A stretch of DNA of 64,000 nt from Alphaproteobacteria bacterium (GTDB lineage: Bacteria > Pseudomonadota > Alphaproteobacteria > Micavibrionales > Micavibrionaceae). The stretch lies in the NCBI GenBank assembly GCA_021775995.1, contig JAJFGS010000013.1, positions 62,001 through 126,000 on the forward strand, given 5' to 3'. Below the pieces are notes generated by a model. The model was not told the origin of the DNA. It made no database searches and was given only the letters and a program-made list of their open reading frames with translations. Numbering within the stretch: position 1 is the stretch's first letter; each line of letters opens with the position of its first letter. This document shows positions 1 through 10,088 of this stretch, piece by piece. The position numbers and the translations under genes were made by a program.

Positions 1-1429
1 CGCCTAATGATTGTAGCGTATGTTGTAACCCCGCGTCTTCGCGTACTGTATACATGATAAAGCCAGTGAAAGGGCGCAATTCCATTAATTCACGCATGAG
101 GTCTAATCCGAGACCATCAGGTAACCCTTGATCAATAATAGCCACATCAAAAGGGCGGCGAATGGCAAGTTCTAAACCTTCAGCATAGGTTGGACAATTT
201 TCAACAGTGGCTCCCATGGATTGTAGAGAGCGTATAATTTCTTTGGCACCTTGTGGATGATCTTCTACGGATAAAATAGATAACCCATCAAGGGAGGGCA
301 TGTCTAATACTTGTGAATCAGTGCTTACTTCTTCAGTGGGGATTTCAAACCAGAAGGTTGAGCCTTTTCCTTCAATTGAATTGACGCCAATTTTACCACC
401 CATAATTTCAACTAGCTTTTTACTTATGGAGAGTCCTAATCCTGTACCGCCATATTTACGCGAGGTTGATGTATCTGCTTGTGTAAAAGGGGTGAAAAGT
501 TTATCAGCAATATCTTGACTCATGCCAATACCTGAATCAATAACTTCAAATCTTAAACCTACTCCATTATTAGGTATTTTAATGTGTTGGCACTGTTTTG
601 TGATTTTTAAAGTAACATCGCCTTTGTGAGTAAATTTTATAGCGTTGCTCATAAGGTTCATAATAATTTGTCGAAGACGTTTAGGGTCTCCAACAATAAC
701 AAAAGGGACATCTTCTGCTATAGCATCCTTAAGATCTACGGGTTTTCCTTGAACTTTAACAGCCATTGCCTCGTTAATACCGTAAGCGAGTGTACGGACA
801 GGAACTTCAAAGTTATCAAGAGCCATTTGATCTGCATCCATTTTAGCAAAATCAAGAATATCGTCTAGAATTTCGAGTAAGCCACTGGCAGAATTTTTAG
901 CAGTTTTCACCATGCTCATAATATTGGGATCAGGCTTTTCTTGCTCAATTAATTCTAATAAACCGTAGACAGATTGCATGGGAGTACGAATTTCATGGCT
1001 CATTGTAGCAAGGAAGCTGGATTTTTGATCTGCGCTTTCATCCGCCTTTTGTAAGGCTTGTTCGAGTTTAGCTTCAATTTGCTTACTGGCAGAGATATCT
1101 GTTGCCCATAAGGTAAAGCAATTTTGATCGTGGATGTTTGTTTCGTGAATAGAAACTAGTGCCCATCGTTTTTTATCATTTTCACTATCTTGAAAACTTA
1201 AAGTTGCGTTTGTCGGTGGGGTAGGCGTTTTAAGTTTTTGGCTTAATTCTAATGCTTCTGGTGTAGGCCATGCTTGCTCAAGAGTAAGGCCTTCAAGATC
1301 TCTTGGTTCTTCATAACCTAACATTTTTAGAAAAGCGGGGTTTGAATATAGAATGCCTAAATCTTTTCTATCGCGTTTGATAATACAAACGCCTATGGGA
1401 ACATGGTCATAAAGCTTTGAAAGTGGCAT
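1..1429 (-). CDS. Hybrid PAS sensor histidine kinase with receiver domain (partial, C-terminus beyond window)
   Basis: This is a membrane-free sensor kinase read on the minus strand from an ATG at 1429 and still open at base 1. From the N-terminus it shows a PAS-like segment (about residues 1-115), a HisKA dimerisation helix with the phospho-acceptor motif MSHEIRTPM, and a HATPase domain with N-box NLMSNAIKF, G1 DSGIGM and G2 GGTGLGLSISK. A receiver domain follows, with the acidic pair in LSVEDHPQ and the phospho-Asp in IIDQGLPDG. It should autophosphorylate and pass phosphate to its own receiver and then to a partner outside the window. No transmembrane segment is visible in the part seen. 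The stimulus is unknown. The family call is firm; what follows the receiver domain (for example an Hpt domain) cannot be seen. Confidence 0.9.
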   Translation of the reverse strand, partial: MPLSKLYDHVPIGVCIIKRDRKDLGILYSNPAFLKMLGYEEPRDLEGLTLEQAWPTPEALELSQKLKTPTPPTNATLSFQDSENDKKRWALVSIHETNIHDQNCFTLWATDISASKQIEAKLEQALQKADESADQKSSFLATMSHEIRTPMQSVYGLLELIEQEKPDPNIMSMVKTAKNSASGLLEILDDILDFAKMDADQMALDNFEVPVRTLAYGINEAMAVKVQGKPVDLKDAIAEDVPFVIVGDPKRLRQIIMNLMSNAIKFTHKGDVTLKITKQCQHIKIPNNGVGLRFEVIDSGIGMSQDIADKLFTPFTQADTSTSRKYGGTGLGLSISKKLVEIMGGKIGVNSIEGKGSTFWFEIPTEEVSTDSQVLDMPSLDGLSILSVEDHPQGAKEIIRSLQSMGATVENCPTYAEGLELAIRRPFDVAIIDQGLPDGLGLDLMRELMELRPFTGFIMYTVREDAGLQHTLQSLG

Positions 1430-1522
1430 GGATGTGATATAAGGGCTTGTTTTTTAGTGTGAGTTATATCATATCACATTTATGTTGTTTCAATAGATTA
1501 GAAATAAGAAAGAATTATAGTT

Positions 1523-2545
1523 ATGTCATATAAAATTGCTGTTGTTGGTGCTACTGGAAATGTGGGGCGTGAAATGCTCCAAATTCTACATGAGCGTAAT
1601 TTTCCGGTTAGTGATGTTGTTGCTTTAGCTTCCTCCCGTTCTGTGGGAACAGCAATATCATTTGGAGATGTTGATTTGAAATCTCAAGATTTAGTTAAAT
1701 ATGATTTTAAAGGAACGGACTTTGTTTTTTCTTCTCCAGGCGCAAAAGTATCTGCGGAGTTTGCACCAAAGGCGGCGGCCTCTGGGGCTATTATTATTGA
1801 TAATACCAGCCATTTTCGTATGGAACCCGACGTTCCTTTGGTTGTGCCAGAAGTAAATCCACAAGCCTTAAAAAATTATGCGAAGCGTAATATTATTGCC
1901 AATCCGAATTGTTCTACAATACAGATGCTGGTTGCTCTTAAACCATTACATGAAGCGGCAAAAATTAAGCGAGTTGTTGTGTCGACATATCAATCTGTAT
2001 CGGGTGCAGGAAAAGAAGCGATGGATGAATTGTTCAATCAATCCAGACACTTCTTCATGAATAATAATCCTAAAAATGAAATTTTTCCAAAACAAATTGC
2101 GTTTAATGTAATTCCTCAAATTGATCAATTTATGGACTCTGGTGAATATGCGGGCATGACAAAAGAAGAATGGAAGATGGTTGTTGAAACTAAGAAAATT
2201 TTGGATTCCAATATTGAGGTTTGTGCGAACTGTGTTCGTGTGCCTGTGTTTATTGGTCATGCTGAAATGATTAATGTTGAATTTGAAAAACCGCTTTCTC
2301 CTAAAGAGGCGATGAAACTTTGGCAGAAGTTTGATGGTGTGAGTGTCATTGATTTAGGAAGTGATATGGAATTCATTACACCTGCTGAAATTGCAGGCGA
2401 AGATGATGTTTTTGTTTCCCGCGTGCGGTCTGATAACTCTGTTAAGCATGGTCTGAATTTTTGGTGTGTAGCGGATAATATGCGTAAAGGCGCGGCCTTG
2501 AATTCTATTCAAATCGCCGAAACACTGATTAAAGATTATTTGTAA
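1523..2545 (+). CDS. asd: Aspartate-semialdehyde dehydrogenase
   Basis: This enzyme reduces aspartyl-4-phosphate to aspartate semialdehyde with NADPH. The step feeds lysine, threonine, methionine and meso-diaminopimelate, so it also supplies the peptidoglycan genes downstream. The N-terminus has the Rossmann motif GATGNVGREM. The catalytic cysteine lies in NPNCST (C130), SVSGAGKEAMDEL matches the family core, and the 340-residue length is usual. The gene stands alone on the plus strand, divergent from the kinase at the left edge, with 93 bases between them. It is separated from sdhC by 87 bases that hold a separate promoter. Confidence 0.97.
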   Translation: MSYKIAVVGATGNVGREMLQILHERNFPVSDVVALASSRSVGTAISFGDVDLKSQDLVKYDFKGTDFVFSSPGAKVSAEFAPKAAASGAIIIDNTSHFRMEPDVPLVVPEVNPQALKNYAKRNIIANPNCSTIQMLVALKPLHEAAKIKRVVVSTYQSVSGAGKEAMDELFNQSRHFFMNNNPKNEIFPKQIAFNVIPQIDQFMDSGEYAGMTKEEWKMVVETKKILDSNIEVCANCVRVPVFIGHAEMINVEFEKPLSPKEAMKLWQKFDGVSVIDLGSDMEFITPAEIAGEDDVFVSRVRSDNSVKHGLNFWCVADNMRKGAALNSIQIAETLIKDYL

Positions 2546-2576
2546 GGAATATCTATTTAATAAGCTGTTTTTGTTC

Positions 2577-2605
2577 TTGGAAAGGCAGGCATAAAACCCT
2601 ATTAT
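2577..2605 (+). promoter_or_regulatory. Candidate sigma-70 promoter of sdhCDAB
   Basis: A -35 box TTGGAA (2577-2582, 4/6 to consensus) is followed after exactly 17 bases by a -10 box TATTAT (2600-2605, 5/6). It lies 28 bases upstream of the sdhC ATG and just past the asd stop, so it could start an independent sdh transcript. The call rests on pattern and spacing only. Confidence 0.5.
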
Positions 2606-2632
2606 GTTTTTGAAATAAATAGGATTTTTAAC

Positions 2633-3094
2633 ATGTCTGAACCATCTCAAGTTAAGCAAAGACCCTTATCCCCGCATTTACAGGTTTATCGTTTACCGAT
2701 GACGGCAAAAATGTCGATTTCACATCGTATTACGGGTGTTATATTAACGGCTGGATTGGTATTGCTTGCTATATGGGTGATCGCCGCAGGTTTGGGTGAG
2801 GATAGATACAACCAAGTGATGGAACTGATTGATACTCCTTACACAAAATATATCTTTGTGGTTTGGGCGTTTGTTCTTTTTTATCATATGGGGAATGGTT
2901 TTCGCCATGTCTTGTGGGACATTGGTTTTGGACTTAATGAGAAATCAGCGCAAAGAACAGGCACACTCGTGTTGTTATTTGCGGCCGTTATGACTTATGG
3001 CGTCTGGCAGTTAAGTTGTGGTTGTTACAAAGGCTGGTTTATTAAGGCGGCGCCTATGACTGAGGAAGTTAGAGCGCAGCAGGGGGCTGGATAA
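2633..3094 (+). CDS. sdhC: Succinate dehydrogenase cytochrome b556 subunit
   Basis: SdhC is a membrane anchor of complex II that holds haem b and the quinone site with SdhD. The sequence begins with the family signature RPLSPHLQVYRLP, then SISHRITG before the first membrane helix. Three hydrophobic helices follow, and the haem-ligand region reads FYHMGNGFRH. Length is 153 residues. It is the first gene of sdhCDAB; its stop overlaps the sdhD start (ATAATGG), which suggests translational coupling. Confidence 0.95.
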   Translation: MSEPSQVKQRPLSPHLQVYRLPMTAKMSISHRITGVILTAGLVLLAIWVIAAGLGEDRYNQVMELIDTPYTKYIFVVWAFVLFYHMGNGFRHVLWDIGFGLNEKSAQRTGTLVLLFAAVMTYGVWQLSCGCYKGWFIKAAPMTEEVRAQQGAG

Positions 3095-3495
3095 TGGTGA
3101 AAAGTAATAATTCAATTCAGTCAGATTTAGGTAAGGCAAAGGGCCTAGGCTCTGCGCATACAGGGACTCATCATTGGTTGATGCAACGTGTGACGGCGGT
3201 TGCCAGTGTTCCGCTTGTTTTCTGGGTGGTTTATTCGATATTTAAACTACAAGGGGCTGATTATGCAGCGTTTACAACGTGGTTGGCGTCTCCTGTGAAT
3301 GCTGTTCTGTCTATCTTGTTTGTCTTAAATAGCTTTTATCATGCCATGTTGGGCAACCAAGTGATTATTGAGGATTATATTAGTTGTAGATGGTTTCGTA
3401 TGACAAAATTGATTGGTATGAAATTATTTTTTATTGCGCTGGGGGTAGCGTGTATCTTTTCAATTTTGAAAATTTCTTTTGCAGGCGGGATGTAA
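3094..3495 (+). CDS. sdhD: Succinate dehydrogenase hydrophobic membrane anchor subunit
   Basis: SdhD is the second membrane anchor of complex II. It has the conserved HHWLMQRVTA segment before helix 1 and FYHAMLGNQVIIEDY in helix 2, where the His and the Asp-Tyr pair are family residues near haem and quinone. Three membrane segments are visible in 133 residues. It starts on the last base of sdhC and ends 7 bases before sdhA. Confidence 0.94.
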   Translation: MVKSNNSIQSDLGKAKGLGSAHTGTHHWLMQRVTAVASVPLVFWVVYSIFKLQGADYAAFTTWLASPVNAVLSILFVLNSFYHAMLGNQVIIEDYISCRWFRMTKLIGMKLFFIALGVACIFSILKISFAGGM

Positions 3496-3502
3496 GAATT
3501 AA

Positions 3503-5293
3503 ATGACTGAAAATTTCGAGATTATTGACCATGAATATGACGTTGTCGTTGTTGGCGCAGGCGGTGCGGGGCTTCGTGCTGGTTTTGGCTGTGCAGAAAA
3601 AGGTTTAAAGACGGCCTTAATTTCAAAAGTGTTTCCAACACGCTCTCATACTGTGGCGGCGCAAGGTGGAATTTCTGCGGCGTTGGGTAATATGGGCGAC
3701 GATGATTGGCGCTTCCATATGTATGATACGATTAAGGGATCTGATTGGCTCGGTGATCAGGATGCGATTGAATACATGTGTCGTGAAGCGATTCCTGCGG
3801 TGATTGAATTAGAGCATTATGGTGTCCCATTTTCTCGTACTGCCGAAGGTAAAATTTATCAGCGTGCTTTTGGCGGGATGACAACAGATTACGGTAAGGG
3901 GACAGCGCAAAGAACCTGCGCGGCAGCAGATCGTACAGGTCATGCAATGCTTCATACGCTTTATCAACAAGCCTTAAAGCATAAGGCAGAATTCTTTATT
4001 GAATATTTTGCGTTGGATTTAATCATGGGAGATGATGGTGAATGTTTGGGTGTGATGTGTTGGAGTTTGGATGATGGAACAATCCACCGCTTCCGCGCGC
4101 ATCAAGTTATTTTGGCAACCGGTGGTTATGGTCGTGCTTATTTCTCTTGTACATCGGCGCATACTTGTACAGGTGATGGCGGTGGTATGGTGGCGCGTGC
4201 AGGCTTACCACTTCAAGACATGGAATTTACTCAATTTCATCCAACAGGTATTTACGGTGCGGGTATGCTGATTACCGAAGGGGTACGTGGTGAAGGCGGT
4301 TATTTAACAAATAGCGAAGGTGAGCGCTTTATGGAGCGTTATGCGCCGAGTGCCAAAGATTTGGCTTCCCGTGATGTTGTTAGCCGTTCAATGACAATTG
4401 AAATTCGTGAAGGGCGTGGCGTGGGTGATAAAAAAGACCATATTCATCTTAATTTAATGCACCTTGATCCTGAAATAATTCATTTGCGCCTACCGGGTAT
4501 TGCTGAGAACGCCAAAATTTTTGCAGGTGTTGATGTAACAAAGCAGCCTATTCCAGTGCTTCCGACCATGCATTATAACATGGGTGGTATTCCAACAAAT
4601 TTCCGCACTGAAGTTGTAAACCCAACTGTAAAAGATCCAAATGCGGTTGTATCGGGATTAATGGCGATTGGCGAGGCGGCTTGTGTTTCTGTTCATGGTG
4701 CAAATCGTTTAGGTTCAAACTCACTTCTTGATTTAGTGGTCTTTGGACGTGCGGCAGCTACTCGTTGCGCCGAAGTGGTATCACCAAATATGCCGCACAA
4801 ATCGTTAAAAAATAATGATGATCAGCGTGCATTGGACAGGCTTGATAAGTATCGTAATACTAAAGGTAAAACATCGACATCTGAACTTAGGGGAAAAATG
4901 CAACATACAATGCAAGACCATGCTGCTGTATTCCGTACAGGGGAGACCTTAGAAGAAGGACATAAAAAGATTGTTGAAGTCTTTAATGCTCGTGACAATT
5001 TAGGTCTTAAAGACCATTCTATGATTTTTAATACAGATTTGGTTGAGACACTGGAACTTGATAACCTGCTTTATCAATCTGTAGCATCATTAGCTAGTGC
5101 GGTTAATCGCGAGGAATCACGTGGTGCCCACGCGCGTGAAGACTTTCCAGACCGTGATGATAAGAAATGGATGAAGCACACTATGACACAGGTGGATGAA
5201 AAAGGCGGTACGAAAATAGATTATCGTCCAGTTGTTTTAACAACATTAACCGATGAAGTTGAAGCCGTTCCACCAAAAGCACGGGTTTATTAA
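3503..5293 (+). CDS. sdhA: Succinate dehydrogenase flavoprotein subunit
   Basis: SdhA oxidises succinate to fumarate in the TCA cycle using covalently bound FAD. The dinucleotide motif GAGGAG lies at residues 18-23. The flavin-linking histidine is in [11 protein letters not shown] (H49). The substrate region contains FTQFHPTG and [11 protein letters not shown], and the FAD-closing segment reads [20 protein letters not shown]. The 596-residue length matches alphaproteobacterial and mitochondrial SdhA. It lies between sdhD and sdhB with short gaps, as part of one operon. Confidence 0.98.
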   Translation: MTENFEIIDHEYDVVVVGAGGAGLRAGFGCAEKGLKTALISKVFPTRSHTVAAQGGISAALGNMGDDDWRFHMYDTIKGSDWLGDQDAIEYMCREAIPAVIELEHYGVPFSRTAEGKIYQRAFGGMTTDYGKGTAQRTCAAADRTGHAMLHTLYQQALKHKAEFFIEYFALDLIMGDDGECLGVMCWSLDDGTIHRFRAHQVILATGGYGRAYFSCTSAHTCTGDGGGMVARAGLPLQDMEFTQFHPTGIYGAGMLITEGVRGEGGYLTNSEGERFMERYAPSAKDLASRDVVSRSMTIEIREGRGVGDKKDHIHLNLMHLDPEIIHLRLPGIAENAKIFAGVDVTKQPIPVLPTMHYNMGGIPTNFRTEVVNPTVKDPNAVVSGLMAIGEAACVSVHGANRLGSNSLLDLVVFGRAAATRCAEVVSPNMPHKSLKNNDDQRALDRLDKYRNTKGKTSTSELRGKMQHTMQDHAAVFRTGETLEEGHKKIVEVFNARDNLGLKDHSMIFNTDLVETLELDNLLYQSVASLASAVNREESRGAHAREDFPDRDDKKWMKHTMTQVDEKGGTKIDYRPVVLTTLTDEVEAVPPKARVY

Positions 5294-5305
5294 AGGTATA
5301 TAAAA

Positions 5306-6100
5306 ATGGCAAAATTTATACTTCCTAAAAAATCAAAGGTTAAAAAAGGCGAGAAGTTTGACGCTGATCACGATGGTGATAACACAAAAAAATTCTCGGT
5401 GTATCGTTGGAATCCTGACGAGGATGAAAATCCGCGTATGGATGAATATAATATCAACCTTGATGAATGTGGAGAGATGGTATTGGATGCGATCATTTAT
5501 ATTAAAGATAATGTTGATAGTACGTTAACATTTCGGCGTTCTTGCCGTGAAGGAATTTGTGGTTCTTGTGCAATGAATATTGATGGCCGTAATGGGCTGG
5601 CCTGTTTAACACCGATTAATGAAATTAAAGGTGATGTTAAAATAACACCATTACCACATATGCCTGTCGTTAAAGATTTGGTGCCCGATCTTAACCACGC
5701 CTATGCGCAATATGCCTCTATTGAACCTTGGATGAAAACAGATAGCCCTGCGCCAACACGCGAACGGTTGCAAAGCCCAGAAGATGCGCAAAAACTTAAT
5801 GGTACTGACGGTAAGGGTCCATCAGGTTGTATCTTATGTTTTTGTTGTTCTACATCTTGCCCAAGTTATTGGTGGAACCCTGATAAATTTATGGGTCCCG
5901 CTGTGTTGCTTAATGCGTGGCGTTGGTTAACTGATACACGTGATGAAGCTAAGGGTGAGCGTTTGGATCAATTAGAAGACCCGTTCAAGCTCTATCGTTG
6001 CCATACGATTATGAATTGTACCAATGCTTGCCCAAAAGATTTAAACCCAGCCAAATCAATTTCAGAAATTAAAAAATTGATGGTTGAGAGACACTCTTAA
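5306..6100 (+). CDS. sdhB: Succinate dehydrogenase iron-sulfur subunit
   Basis: SdhB carries electrons from FAD to quinone through three clusters. Ligands for the [2Fe-2S] cluster are C80, C85, C88 and C100 (CREGICGSC region). The [4Fe-4S] motif is [12 protein letters not shown] (C175, C178, C181, C185). The [3Fe-4S] region is [13 protein letters not shown]. The 264-residue length is normal. It is the last gene of sdhCDAB. Its TAA overlaps the stop of nadC on the other strand (6097-6100), and no T-rich terminator fits between them. Confidence 0.97.
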   Translation: MAKFILPKKSKVKKGEKFDADHDGDNTKKFSVYRWNPDEDENPRMDEYNINLDECGEMVLDAIIYIKDNVDSTLTFRRSCREGICGSCAMNIDGRNGLACLTPINEIKGDVKITPLPHMPVVKDLVPDLNHAYAQYASIEPWMKTDSPAPTRERLQSPEDAQKLNGTDGKGPSGCILCFCCSTSCPSYWWNPDKFMGPAVLLNAWRWLTDTRDEAKGERLDQLEDPFKLYRCHTIMNCTNACPKDLNPAKSISEIKKLMVERHS

Positions 6101-6933
6101 TCTTCGATATCTAAACCTATATCTAAAATTTTAACGCTGTGGGTGAGGGCACCGATGGAGATCAGGTCTACGCCAGTTTCGGCGATGGCGCGGACGGTGT
6201 CGATATTTATACCACCTGAGGCTTCAGTAATTATTTTTTTATCACATAATTTAACAGCTTGCTTCAGTGTTTCAGGGGACATGTTGTCTAGTAGAACAAT
6301 ATCTGCACCACCATGGTCTAATACTTCTTGTAATTGATCGAGAGTATCAACTTCAATTTCAATTTTGACATTAGTGATGTTTTTGACCGTATCAAGAGCA
6401 TTTTTTACCCCGCCAGCGGCGGCAACATGGTTATCTTTAATAAGAACCATATCATAAAGCCCAAAGCGATGATTAGTACCGCCACCTATTTTCACTGCAT
6501 ATTTTTGTAAAGTGCGATAGCCTGGAAGAGTTTTTCGAGTATCCAAAATTTTGGCTTTGGTATGTTTTACGGCTTCAACATATTTTTCTGTTTCAGTTGC
6601 TATACCGCTTAAATGAGATAGAAAATTAAGAGCGGTACGTTCAGCAGCAAGAATGTTTTGGGCGTTACCATTAATTGTTAAAATATTTTGACTGCTTGAA
6701 ACGTTATCGCCGTCATTTACATGTGGTGTTACATTTAAATCTTCATCAATAATTTTAAACACTTCTTCAGCTAGGTTAATACCTGCGATAATACCATCTT
6801 CACGAGAATTGATTGTCGCCGTAATGATTTTATCTTGTGGAATTGTTGCCTGTGTTGTGATGTCACCAATATTACTTAAATCTTCACGCAAAGCGGCTTG
6901 GATTAAAACTTTGATTTCAGGGGTGATATTCAT
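6097..6933 (-). CDS. nadC: Nicotinate-nucleotide pyrophosphorylase (quinolinate phosphoribosyltransferase)
   Basis: NadC converts quinolinate and PRPP into nicotinate mononucleotide, CO2 and pyrophosphate in de novo NAD synthesis. Family motifs are [22 protein letters not shown] and [11 protein letters not shown], with the C-terminal barrel strands [16 protein letters not shown] and EASGGI. Length is 278 residues. It is transcribed after nadA on the same strand, with a 132-base gap occupied by a family A repeat. nadB does not occur in this window. Confidence 0.97.
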   Translation of the reverse strand: MNITPEIKVLIQAALREDLSNIGDITTQATIPQDKIITATINSREDGIIAGINLAEEVFKIIDEDLNVTPHVNDGDNVSSSQNILTINGNAQNILAAERTALNFLSHLSGIATETEKYVEAVKHTKAKILDTRKTLPGYRTLQKYAVKIGGGTNHRFGLYDMVLIKDNHVAAAGGVKNALDTVKNITNVKIEIEVDTLDQLQEVLDHGGADIVLLDNMSPETLKQAVKLCDKKIITEASGGINIDTVRAIAETGVDLISIGALTHSVKILDIGLDIED

Positions 6934-6962
6934 TTTTTGACTATAGCAGAAAAAAGATTGAT

Positions 6963-7054
6963 GTCATCGCCTGAATTGATGAAATCAATTCTAGGGCGAT
7001 CTATAATTACAAACAGATTCCCCTAGAATTTACGAAGTAAATTCAGGGAATGAC
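6963..7054. repeat. Family A palindromic repeat, copy 1 (two tandem hairpins)
   Basis: This 92-base element lies between nadA and nadC. Its ends are inverted: GTCATCGCCTGAATT at the left, and the reverse complement of the right end reads GTCATTCCCTGAATT (13/15). Inside are two hairpins. One pairs CGCCTGAATT with AATTCTAGGGCG; the other pairs CCCTAGAATTTAC with GTAAATTCAGGG. A second copy lies at 26327-26416. It could form a strong mRNA structure between nadA and nadC. Confidence 0.8.
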
Positions 7055-7065
7055 AAGAAAATGAA

Positions 7066-8064
7066 TTAGCTTAAGTCTAACATCTTCTGAATAGGGATAC
7101 GTGAGCGTTCAGCAATTTCAGAATCAAGAATGACTTCAGGTTGCTCTGTTTGCAGGGCCTCTAAAATTTTTGGTAATGTAATGCGTTTCATGTGTGGGCA
7201 CATTTGGCAGGGGCGAACTAGTTCCATCTCTGGGTGCACGGCGGCAATATTATCACTCATTGAACATTCTGTGATGAGAACAACACGCGATGGTTTTTTA
7301 CCTTCTACATATTCAATCATTTGTTGAGTAGAGCCTGTATAATCAGCCTCTGCTAAAACTTCGGGTGGACATTCAGGGTGTGCCAAAACTTGTATGCCTT
7401 CATAGCGTGCACGAAATTGTTTAATATCTTCAGGGGTGAAGCGTTCATGTACGATGCAACTTCCTTCCCATGTTAAAACTTTTTTATCTGTGTGTCCTTG
7501 TGTGTATTGTGCCAGATATTTATCAGGAATCATTAAAACAGTATCTTCCTTCATGGCATTGACTATTTTTACTGCGTTACCAGACGTGCAACATATATCA
7601 CTTTCTGCTTTGACTTCGGCAGAGCTATTCACATAGGTAATAATTGGTACATTTGGATGTTTTTCACGTAGAAGACGCACATCTTTTGCGGTAATGGATT
7701 CTGCTAAAGAACAACCTGCCTTCATATCAGGAATAAGAATTTTTTTATCCATGCAAAGTGCTTTGGAAGTTTCGGCCATAAAATGCACGCCACATTGTAC
7801 AATAATATCAGCATCAGTTTGTGAGGCGGAGCGAGCAAGCGCCAAAGAGTCACCAACAATGTCAGCTATACCGTGAAAGATATCTGGCGTCATATAATTA
7901 TGCGCCAAAATAACGGCATTCTTTTCTTTTTTCAGGCGATTTATTTCATAAATATAGGGTGCAAGCGTTTCCCAATATTCTTCTTCAAACTGATCTTTCA
8001 GCATGTCATAAACTGGGGCTGTTGCTTTAGCCACCTCGCTGGTATAGCTGAGTTCTTGTGTCAT
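7066..8064 (-). CDS. nadA: Quinolinate synthase A
   Basis: NadA condenses iminoaspartate with dihydroxyacetone phosphate to give quinolinate, using an oxygen-sensitive [4Fe-4S] cluster. Probable cluster ligands by family alignment are C118 (KAGCSLAES), C203 (WEGSCIVH) and C289 (CQMCPHMK). Other family motifs are AHNYMTPDI, GDSLALAR and QCGVHFMAETSK. Length is 332 residues. It sits upstream of nadC on the minus strand and downstream of msrA. NadA normally needs NadB or an aspartate dehydrogenase, and neither is encoded here. Confidence 0.97.
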   Translation of the reverse strand: MTQELSYTSEVAKATAPVYDMLKDQFEEEYWETLAPYIYEINRLKKEKNAVILAHNYMTPDIFHGIADIVGDSLALARSASQTDADIIVQCGVHFMAETSKALCMDKKILIPDMKAGCSLAESITAKDVRLLREKHPNVPIITYVNSSAEVKAESDICCTSGNAVKIVNAMKEDTVLMIPDKYLAQYTQGHTDKKVLTWEGSCIVHERFTPEDIKQFRARYEGIQVLAHPECPPEVLAEADYTGSTQQMIEYVEGKKPSRVVLITECSMSDNIAAVHPEMELVRPCQMCPHMKRITLPKILEALQTEQPEVILDSEIAERSRIPIQKMLDLS

Positions 8065-8129
8065 ATTATTACGCTCTATTGTTACCTGATGGGCGAAATT
8101 TTAGCGTATATAAAGATGCGTTTAAAGCT

Positions 8130-8765
8130 TTATTTGTTTTTATGTTTCAGCAAGACGCGAATGTGGGGGCGACCATTGGCCTGTTCGTATTTCTCATAAT
8201 ATTGCTGATGATAATCCTCTGCTGGCCAGAATTTTGCTAAAGGCTCTAATGTTGTTACAATTTTATCTTTCCAGACTTTATCGTCCTCTGCTGCTTTTAT
8301 AGCCTCTTCAATAATCTTTTTTTGTTCTTCATTATGGTAGAAGATAGCAGAGCGATATTGTGTCCCTTTATCAACGCCTTGACGGTTTAATTGTGTTGGG
8401 TCATGGGCTTTACGAAGAAAATAATCGATTAACTCACGATAACTGATGATTTTAGGGTCATAATAGATGTCGGTGGCTTCTGCATGCCCTGTTTTACCCG
8501 TCGTTATGTCGCCATAGCTGGGATTGTCTAAATCACCACCTGTATAACCAGAAATGGTGAAAACGACACCATTTAGAGCACGAAACTCACTTTCAAGGCA
8601 CCAAAAACAGCCTCCTGCCAAAGTGGCGATAGGTAGATTATCGGGTATTTCGGTTTTAATCGTGTCTGCCACTTTAAGTTCTCCTGGCATCCCTTTCGAT
8701 TGTTTGGTCAGGCTTAAGTAAGTCAAGGGTGTTAAGACCAACATAAGTATTAATATGTATTTCAT
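8130..8765 (-). CDS. msrA: Peptide methionine sulfoxide reductase A with N-terminal membrane/export segment
   Basis: MsrA reduces methionine-S-sulfoxide in oxidised proteins. The catalytic motif is GGCFWC (C53, with a second Cys at C56), followed by ISGYTGG, GHAEAT, FLRKAHDPTQ and TQYRSAIFY. Residues 1-19 are hydrophobic after a single Lys, so the enzyme is probably exported or membrane-anchored and acts in the periplasm. This is an inference from the N-terminus. Length is 211 residues. It is on the same strand as nadA and nadC and diverges from the MFS gene across 57 bases. Confidence 0.94.
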   Translation of the reverse strand: MKYILILMLVLTPLTYLSLTKQSKGMPGELKVADTIKTEIPDNLPIATLAGGCFWCLESEFRALNGVVFTISGYTGGDLDNPSYGDITTGKTGHAEATDIYYDPKIISYRELIDYFLRKAHDPTQLNRQGVDKGTQYRSAIFYHNEEQKKIIEEAIKAAEDDKVWKDKIVTTLEPLAKFWPAEDYHQQYYEKYEQANGRPHIRVLLKHKNK

Positions 8766-8822
8766 AACAGCTTATTCGTTATCTTCTTTGTTTTTGTTAC
8801 AGCCTATTTTAAGCTTGTTTTC

Positions 8823-10088
8823 ATGAATAAGCAAAAAAGATCGGTTTTTTCCTGGTGTCTCTATGATTGGGCAAATACGGCGTTTAGTACAGTGATTATA
8901 ACCTTTGTTTTTGGAGTTTATTTTTCTCGTCAAATTGTAGGGGATGAAACATTAGGAAGTGCGCAATGGAGTTTTGCCATTGGGGTTTCAGGATTCTTTA
9001 TTGCAATTTTAGGACCCTTATTGGGGGCAGTTGCTGATAATTCAGGCAATAGAAAGAGCTGGATTTTTTGGTTGTCCATGCTTTGTATTGTGCCTTGTTC
9101 ATTGCTTTGGTTGGCAACGCCAGAGGGTACGAGTAGCCATATTATATTTGTTTTAAGTTTAGTTGCTATTGCTAATGTTGGATTAGAGCTATCGCAAGTT
9201 TTTTATAATGCGATGTTACCGCATGTGGCACGGCCAGAGAAGATTGGTAGAGTGTCTGGATGGGCGTGGGCCTTAGGGTATATGGGAGGGTTAACGGCAT
9301 TGGCGATTACGCTTTTTGGGTTTATTGGGTTAGGAGAAATAAAACCATTTTTTGCTGTTCCAACAGAAAACTTTGAACATATAAGGATAGCAGGGCCATT
9401 TATTGCATTGTGGTTTTTTATTTTTATGATGCCATTGTTTCTATTTACTAAAGATGTTGATGTTACAGCTTTAAAGTTTTGGGATGCATTATCAAAAGGT
9501 TTAAAACAATTATCAGTTAGTGCGCATAATGTTGGTAAGTATAAAAATATTCTACGTTTTTTAATTGCGAGTGCAATTTATCGCGATGGACTTGTAACGT
9601 TATTTGCTATTGGTGGTGTTTATGCCGCAGGTCAGTTTGGTATGGGGTTCACTGAAATTTTAATTTTTGCGATTGGATTGAATGTAACAGCTGGATTAGG
9701 AGCATTTGGCTTTGCTTATGTAGATGATTTTTTTGGGTCAAAGCGAACTGTTATCGTTTCACTGGTAGGGCTTATTGTAATTGGTGGTATTATTTTAATG
9801 ATTGAAGATAAAAACATTTTCCTTATTTTAGCATTGGGCTTGGGGACATTTATGGGGCCTGTTCAAGCGGCAAGCAGAACAATGATTAGTAAGTTATCTC
9901 CGCCACACATGATTACGCAGACTTATGGTCTTTATGCCTTTACGGGTAAATCAATTTCATTTTTAGGGCCTATAGCTTTTGGCACGATGACGAGTATTTT
10001 TGGGACCCAACAAGCAGGCATGGCAAGTATTATTGTGTTTTGGGTTGTTGGTTTGCTTGTTTTGTTGAAAGTGAAAGAAGAGAGATGA
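8823..10088 (+). CDS. MFS transporter, UMF1 (Atg22-like) family
   Basis: This 421-residue inner-membrane protein has about twelve hydrophobic helices. It starts with the UMF1 hallmark CLYDWANTAFSTV. The substrate cannot be predicted: the bacterial branch is mostly uncharacterised, and Atg22 in yeast vacuoles exports amino acids. Its TGA overlaps the ATG of the amidase (ATGA), so the two proteins are probably made together. That raises the possibility of a link to recycling of wall or peptide products, which is inference. Confidence 0.88.
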   Translation: MNKQKRSVFSWCLYDWANTAFSTVIITFVFGVYFSRQIVGDETLGSAQWSFAIGVSGFFIAILGPLLGAVADNSGNRKSWIFWLSMLCIVPCSLLWLATPEGTSSHIIFVLSLVAIANVGLELSQVFYNAMLPHVARPEKIGRVSGWAWALGYMGGLTALAITLFGFIGLGEIKPFFAVPTENFEHIRIAGPFIALWFFIFMMPLFLFTKDVDVTALKFWDALSKGLKQLSVSAHNVGKYKNILRFLIASAIYRDGLVTLFAIGGVYAAGQFGMGFTEILIFAIGLNVTAGLGAFGFAYVDDFFGSKRTVIVSLVGLIVIGGIILMIEDKNIFLILALGLGTFMGPVQAASRTMISKLSPPHMITQTYGLYAFTGKSISFLGPIAFGTMTSIFGTQQAGMASIIVFWVVGLLVLLKVKEER

